From NCBI RefSeq assembly GCF_003634775.1, contig NZ_RBXB01000001.1, positions 1,116,001-1,180,000 of the forward strand: 64,000 nt of DNA, in the 5' to 3' direction. The notes below the pieces were generated by a model. The model searched no databases. It saw nothing but the letters and a program-made list of their open reading frames with translations, and had not been told where the DNA came from. Origin of the DNA: Chryseobacterium defluvii (GTDB lineage Bacteria > Bacteroidota > Bacteroidia > Flavobacteriales > Weeksellaceae). Numbering within the stretch: the stretch's first letter is position 1; every line of letters starts with the position of its first letter. Positions 60,576-64,000 of this stretch are shown here, piece after piece. The translations under genes and the position numbers were made by a program.

Positions 60576-62108
60576 TTGTGCATTATTTCCTTTCTCTCTT
60601 TCAATCTCTTTCATCACCCAATCCATCTGGGGATCTCTTTTATCAATTATGTCCTGAATACTTTCAGTAACCGTTATATCCGGGATTACTCCTCTCCGGG
60701 TGTTGGTGAAATTGATATTGGGCTGTACCAGAAGTAACCCGATCGGTAAATCGATTTTAGAATTGGGAAGTTTTTGGTAAGAATAAAATCCTGCAACGGT
60801 GCCGTCATTGGCTCCTCCCGTTTCTTCTCCTACAATAACGGCGCGCTTATCATTCTTAAGCTTGGCTGAAATAATAGAAGATGCCGAAAAACTTCCACCA
60901 TTGACCAGTATGAAAACTTTCCCATTGTAAGCATTCTTATTAGGCTTGGTGGGTTTGTTTTCTTTCATTTTGTAAAAAACTTTTCCGTCTTTTTTGTAAG
61001 TGCTGAAAGTCTGGGCAAAGAAATAAGTAGGATAGGTAAGACTCTTATAAGCATATTGCAGGACGTTGCTTTTTCTAAAATAATTGGTCTTAAGGGGAGT
61101 CATTTTAGAAGTAACCTCTGAAGGTTTTATCAATACAAAAGGTTCCGGGGCAAGATAAGAATACAGATTATTGATCTCATATAAAGATCCCCCGTAATTA
61201 TTACGGATATCTATAATGAGATAAGAGACCTTTGCATTCTTAATATGGGCAAAAGCTTCCTTATAGAATTGGTCCGAATAGGATCGTGAAAAACTCCTTA
61301 TTTTTACATACGCAATACTGCTGTCCTTATCCAGAAACCTGAAGTTTCTGTTATAGGAATTGTTAAAAGCGATATAATCATTTACTTTTTTTTCAGGCGT
61401 TCTTTTTTTCAGCTTCTTATCGTTTTCAATATCGGTTTTAGACTTTGTTTCCCTTTTTAAAGTATAAACTTTTTTTACGTTGTTATAGAGAGTCTCAATG
61501 TTGGCGCTGTCGGCAAGTCCATTTTCTGCGGTATAGAAATTAAAAAAAGTATCTTTCAGGAAATAAGGCTGAAAAGTAGTGTTAAATCCGTCACTGCTGA
61601 TCAGGTTTCTGTACTTTTTAAGATAATCCGAGACCGGGACTTTATTAATTGCCAATATTTCAGTTCCGGGCAGTATTCCTTCAATAGAATCTTTATTTTC
61701 AACAATATACAAATGATCATCTTTCACGTAATATTCAAAACGGCTGAACATTCCCTTTTTATTCCGGAAAGATTTGAAATCTTTTTTTCCAAATTTTTTT
61801 CTTGGAATTCTGAGAGACAGATGCCCTTCGCGGATACTTGCAATAACGGGTTGTAAGGTAAAATAAAACTGAAGCGGAGTAAGCGGTTTGTTGAGAGTGC
61901 TTTTTACGCTGTCGAATTTATGGGCCAGCTCTTCTTTTGAAATATACCAATAGAGCTGGGGATGCATCTTCTGAAGTTTACGATAGGCATAATCCACATC
62001 TTGTTTCAGCTTTTCAGGAGGAATAAGAGAAGTGGTCTGTTCATTATGTTTTCGGACAGAACATGAGGTGAGAATTAAAAATAATAATACTATCGAATAA
62101 TTTTTCAA
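60573..62108 (-). CDS. S41-family peptidase lipoprotein
   Basis: A 511-residue lipoprotein (LILTSC, Cys16) of the C-terminal processing peptidase-like S41 family. An N-terminal helical region (about 30-95) is followed by a possible PDZ-like part near VENKDSIEGILPGTEILAINKVPVSDYLKKY, then the catalytic domain (about 260-500) with YLIIDIRNNYGGSLYEI, VFILVNGGSFSASSIISAKLK (Ser nucleophile) and VIVGEETGGANDG. It is probably periplasmic. Its substrate is unknown. Its 3' end coincides with the truncation point of the sigma pseudogene, so its terminal residues (EREKGNNAQ) could have been altered by that event. Confidence 0.9.
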   Translation of the reverse strand: MKNYSIVLLFLILTSCSVRKHNEQTTSLIPPEKLKQDVDYAYRKLQKMHPQLYWYISKEELAHKFDSVKSTLNKPLTPLQFYFTLQPVIASIREGHLSLRIPRKKFGKKDFKSFRNKKGMFSRFEYYVKDDHLYIVENKDSIEGILPGTEILAINKVPVSDYLKKYRNLISSDGFNTTFQPYFLKDTFFNFYTAENGLADSANIETLYNNVKKVYTLKRETKSKTDIENDKKLKKRTPEKKVNDYIAFNNSYNRNFRFLDKDSSIAYVKIRSFSRSYSDQFYKEAFAHIKNAKVSYLIIDIRNNYGGSLYEINNLYSYLAPEPFVLIKPSEVTSKMTPLKTNYFRKSNVLQYAYKSLTYPTYFFAQTFSTYKKDGKVFYKMKENKPTKPNKNAYNGKVFILVNGGSFSASSIISAKLKNDKRAVIVGEETGGANDGTVAGFYSYQKLPNSKIDLPIGLLLVQPNINFTNTRRGVIPDITVTESIQDIIDKRDPQMDWVMKEIEREKGNNAQ

Positions 62109-62285
62109 GACAACTGAGTTTCAATCAATCTGCTAAATTACAGAGTTTTAAATTATTGAAGATTAAATCAATGATAAATTATTCTGAAATCCTTTTAATT
62201 TTAGTTAAAATAGTTGTGTCCTCATCCTATTGACTTTCATTTAAATCAAAAAGTCAATACATTTGATGCTTATTTAAAAAAACAA

Positions 62286-63380
62286 ATGATTTATTTAATT
62301 ATTACGATAGTTGGTTTAATAATACTCTATTTTATCATAACAGGTCAGCAGGCTTTCGGGGCAGAACCTAAGGGAGCGAGATTGCAACGAATACAACAAT
62401 CGGGGCTTTATAAAGACAAACAGTTTCAGAATCTAAGCCCTACACCCTCTATTGCAGAAGGCTACAGCATGCCGAAAGTAATGTATGATTTCTTTTTTGC
62501 GAAAAAAAATCCGCTTTTAAAGCCCCTGAATAGCATTCCGTCTGTTCATACCAACCTGAAAAGCCTTTCAAGAAATGTAGATGTCTTCATTTGGCTGGGG
62601 CATTCATCCTATTATATTCAGGCGGATGGTATTTCTTTTTTGATAGATCCGGTACTGAGCTCTTACGGTTCACCGTTTAAATTTTTTAATAAAGCATTTC
62701 AGGGCTCAGATATCTTTACGCCTGAAGATGTTCCCAACCTGGATTATCTTGTGATTACCCATGATCACTTTGATCATCTTGATTATCCGACAGTGAAGGC
62801 AATCAGGGACAGGGTAGGCAAAGTAATTCTGCCCTTAGGAGTCGGGGCGCATTTGGAAAGATGGGGATATACCGCTGATCAGCTTATCGAAGAAGAGTGG
62901 GGAGCATCCATCGATTTAAAAAATAACAGTAAGATTACTTATACCCCTGCAAGGCATTTTTCAGGGAGAAAAATAAAAAGAAACAATACACTTTGGACTT
63001 CCTATGTTCTTGAGACACCCACTAAAAAAATATTTCTGGGCGGAGACAGCGGGTATGATACCCATTTTAAAATGATCGGGGATACTTACGGACCTTTTGA
63101 TTATGCCATTATTGAAAACGGGCAATACAACGAAGCCTGGAAATATATCCATGCCTTGCCGGAAGATGTTATCCAGGCAAGTATAGATGTCAATGCCAGG
63201 AATATCATTCCTGTACATTCGGCGAAGTTTGCTCTGGCGCTTCACGCATGGAATGAGCCCCTGAAAAAAGTAACAGAACTTGGAAGAGGAAAAAATCTCG
63301 ATATACTGACCCCAATGATCGGTGAAATTGTTGATTTAAATAAATCGGACAATCGCTTTACAACCTGGTGGGAAGACTAG
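62286..63380 (+). CDS. MBL-fold metallo-hydrolase (NAPE-PLD/UlaG-like)
   Basis: A 364-residue protein. The ATG at 62286 is preferred over a TTG at 62214 because it starts with the membrane-anchor MIYLIITIVGLIILYFIITG. The metallo-beta-lactamase domain (about 115-340) has VFIWLGHSSYYIQADGISFLIDPV, the metal motif VITHDHFDHLDYP (H-x-H-x-D-H variant T-H-D-H-F-D-H), and downstream HFSGRKIKRNNTLWTSYVLE, LGGDSGYDTHF and IIPVHSAKFAL. This pattern matches NAPE-PLD and UlaG-like hydrolases, acting on phospholipid-type or small lactone substrates. Tail-to-tail overlap of 4 bp with the GNAT gene. Confidence 0.9.
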   Translation: MIYLIITIVGLIILYFIITGQQAFGAEPKGARLQRIQQSGLYKDKQFQNLSPTPSIAEGYSMPKVMYDFFFAKKNPLLKPLNSIPSVHTNLKSLSRNVDVFIWLGHSSYYIQADGISFLIDPVLSSYGSPFKFFNKAFQGSDIFTPEDVPNLDYLVITHDHFDHLDYPTVKAIRDRVGKVILPLGVGAHLERWGYTADQLIEEEWGASIDLKNNSKITYTPARHFSGRKIKRNNTLWTSYVLETPTKKIFLGGDSGYDTHFKMIGDTYGPFDYAIIENGQYNEAWKYIHALPEDVIQASIDVNARNIIPVHSAKFALALHAWNEPLKKVTELGRGKNLDILTPMIGEIVDLNKSDNRFTTWWED

Positions 63381-63664
63381 GCGTGCCAGATGTCCTTGTA
63401 CCTTGCCGGGTGATTTTCAAACTGCTGCCGTACAAAGTCGCATTCAGGGTCTACCAGCAAGTCTTTTTCCTCAGCATACCGTACAAGCTCATCTAAAAGC
63501 ATTTTGGCATATCCTTTTCCTTCATGCTCCGGATCAAGCTTGGTATAATACACAATTAAAAGCCTTCCGTCAATCTCTATGGACATATAGCCTGCTTTTT
63601 TTTCATCTATTAATATTTGCAATTCGTCCTGATATGGAGATATTTCGAATTTTATATTTTCCAT
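63377..63664 (-). CDS. GNAT-type N-acetyltransferase (YidJ/PF14542-like)
   Basis: A 95-residue short GNAT protein. The conserved parts are AGYMSIEIDGRLLIVYYTKLDPEHEGKGYAKMLLDELVRYAEE (acetyl-CoA binding EGKGYAKML in the Q/RxxGxG/A position) and the C-terminal VDPECDFVRQQFENHPARYKDIW, which is typical of the small YidJ-like family. Substrate unknown. It overlaps the 3' end of the MBL-fold gene by 4 bp on the opposite strand. Confidence 0.88.
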   Translation of the reverse strand: MENIKFEISPYQDELQILIDEKKAGYMSIEIDGRLLIVYYTKLDPEHEGKGYAKMLLDELVRYAEEKDLLVDPECDFVRQQFENHPARYKDIWHA

Positions 63665-63776
63665 AATGATGAGATTTGGTTGATTATAACTAGATTCTTT
63701 ACTTTAAAATTACGAATTAAAAATTATAAAACGATTATTCTCTGCTAAATATTGATTAATCCATAATTATAGGAGG

Positions 63777-64000
63777 TTACATTACTCTTTTTGCAAGAAT
63801 TTTATCAATTCTGTTGCCATCCTTATCTACAATTTCCATAAGCAGATTGCCGATTTTTATCTGATCTCCGGTTTTCGGCATATTTCCGAATTCATCAATA
63901 AAAAGGCCGGAAACACTTATGAAATTCCTCTCAGTTTCCGGATCCATCTCTATTTTAAAATATTTTTTAAAGGTGTGAATGGAACATTTACCGTCTATCA
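63777..64000 (-). CDS. Hemolysin/CorC-like transporter (C-terminal part, cut by the window edge)
   Basis: An incomplete minus-strand gene ending with TAA at 63777-63779. The visible 74 residues (IDGKCSIHTFKKYF..., FISVSGLFIDEFGNMPKTGD, QIKIGNLLMEIVDKDGNRIDKI, LAKRVM) match the CorC/HlyC transporter-associated domain (PF03471-type) that ends hemolysin-family CNNM/CBS proteins and some TerC-like transporters. The membrane and CBS parts lie beyond the right edge. Confidence 0.75.
   Translation of the reverse strand, partial: IDGKCSIHTFKKYFKIEMDPETERNFISVSGLFIDEFGNMPKTGDQIKIGNLLMEIVDKDGNRIDKILAKRVM

Noticed and set aside
60437..60670. A 77-codon frame as a separate gene
   Set aside because: Its first part is the out-of-frame continuation of the broken sigma gene, and its end is antisense to the S41 gene.
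1..64000. tRNA or rRNA genes, CRISPR arrays, insertion sequences with transposase genes, prophage
   Set aside because: No cloverleaf-like segment with a TTCGAATC-type arm in a gap, no regularly spaced repeats, and no transposase, integrase or phage structural protein were seen.

Overview
The window is a chromosomal segment of a flavobacterium, most likely Chryseobacterium or a close Weeksellaceae relative. This rests on low GC, SusC/SusD pairs, type IX secretion sorting domains, signal peptides ending in A/S-Q, -7 promoter elements of the TAnnTTTG type, a subclass A2 class A beta-lactamase of the Chryseobacterium kind, and the style of the housekeeping proteins. No rRNA, tRNA, CRISPR array or complete prophage is visible. 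The right edge cuts one gene (63777-64000, minus strand). A short reading-frame tail at 3-35 may end another.

Layout. 1-10.9 kb: small VOC and SRPBCC proteins, a bestrophin-like channel, a CPA1 Na+/H+ antiporter, two tandem glutaminyl-cyclase lipoproteins, a deoxynucleoside kinase, an ArsC-like protein, DUF493 and DUF4197 proteins. 11.2-22.7 kb: a polysaccharide utilisation locus in one orientation (SusC, SusD, LamG lipoprotein, two GH144-like glucanases, an esterase, a GH3 beta-glucosidase). Its gene content suggests beta-1,2-glucan as substrate. 22.7-35.9 kb: small secreted proteins, a hidden 47-residue double-glycine leader peptide gene, purB, purL, an SGNH hydrolase, dgkA, dnaN, pheT and a META-domain lipoprotein. 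36-43.7 kb: 3-hydroxybutyryl-CoA dehydrogenase, beta-lactamase, a GH5 enzyme with a C-terminal carbohydrate-binding region, a Gfo/Idh/MocA oxidoreductase, pcm and acidic small proteins. 43.9-48.1 kb: a 1399-residue repeat protein with a type B T9SS signal. 48.2-48.8 kb: a DUF559 endonuclease gene bracketed by inverted repeats. Then hutU.

50.9-53.8 kb is an AT-rich accessory patch on the minus strand. It holds a phosphoribosyltransferase-like protein followed directly by a NADAR-domain protein, an XRE regulator, the remains of what looks like a ParD antitoxin, and decayed intergenic repeats. The PRTase-NADAR pair looks like a conflict or nucleotide-repair system.

56.4-60.6 kb is a compact extracytoplasmic-function sigma circuit. 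Four copies of one promoter (TGTAACA, exactly 17 nt, CTAACT) precede the sigma gene itself, a gene-free interval ending in a terminator (candidate small RNA of about 100 nt), a secreted M4 metalloprotease with a T9SS type A tail, and a second sigma gene broken by a frameshift and a 3' truncation. The window ends with an S41 peptidase, an MBL-fold hydrolase, a GNAT protein and a partial CorC/HlyC-type gene.

How the genes work together. The PUL enzymes should bind, import and hydrolyse a beta-glucan to glucose. The two glutaminyl cyclases would cap the many exported proteins here whose predicted mature N-terminus is Gln. The sigma factor, its membrane partner, the possible RNA and the protease form one putative envelope-signal regulon.
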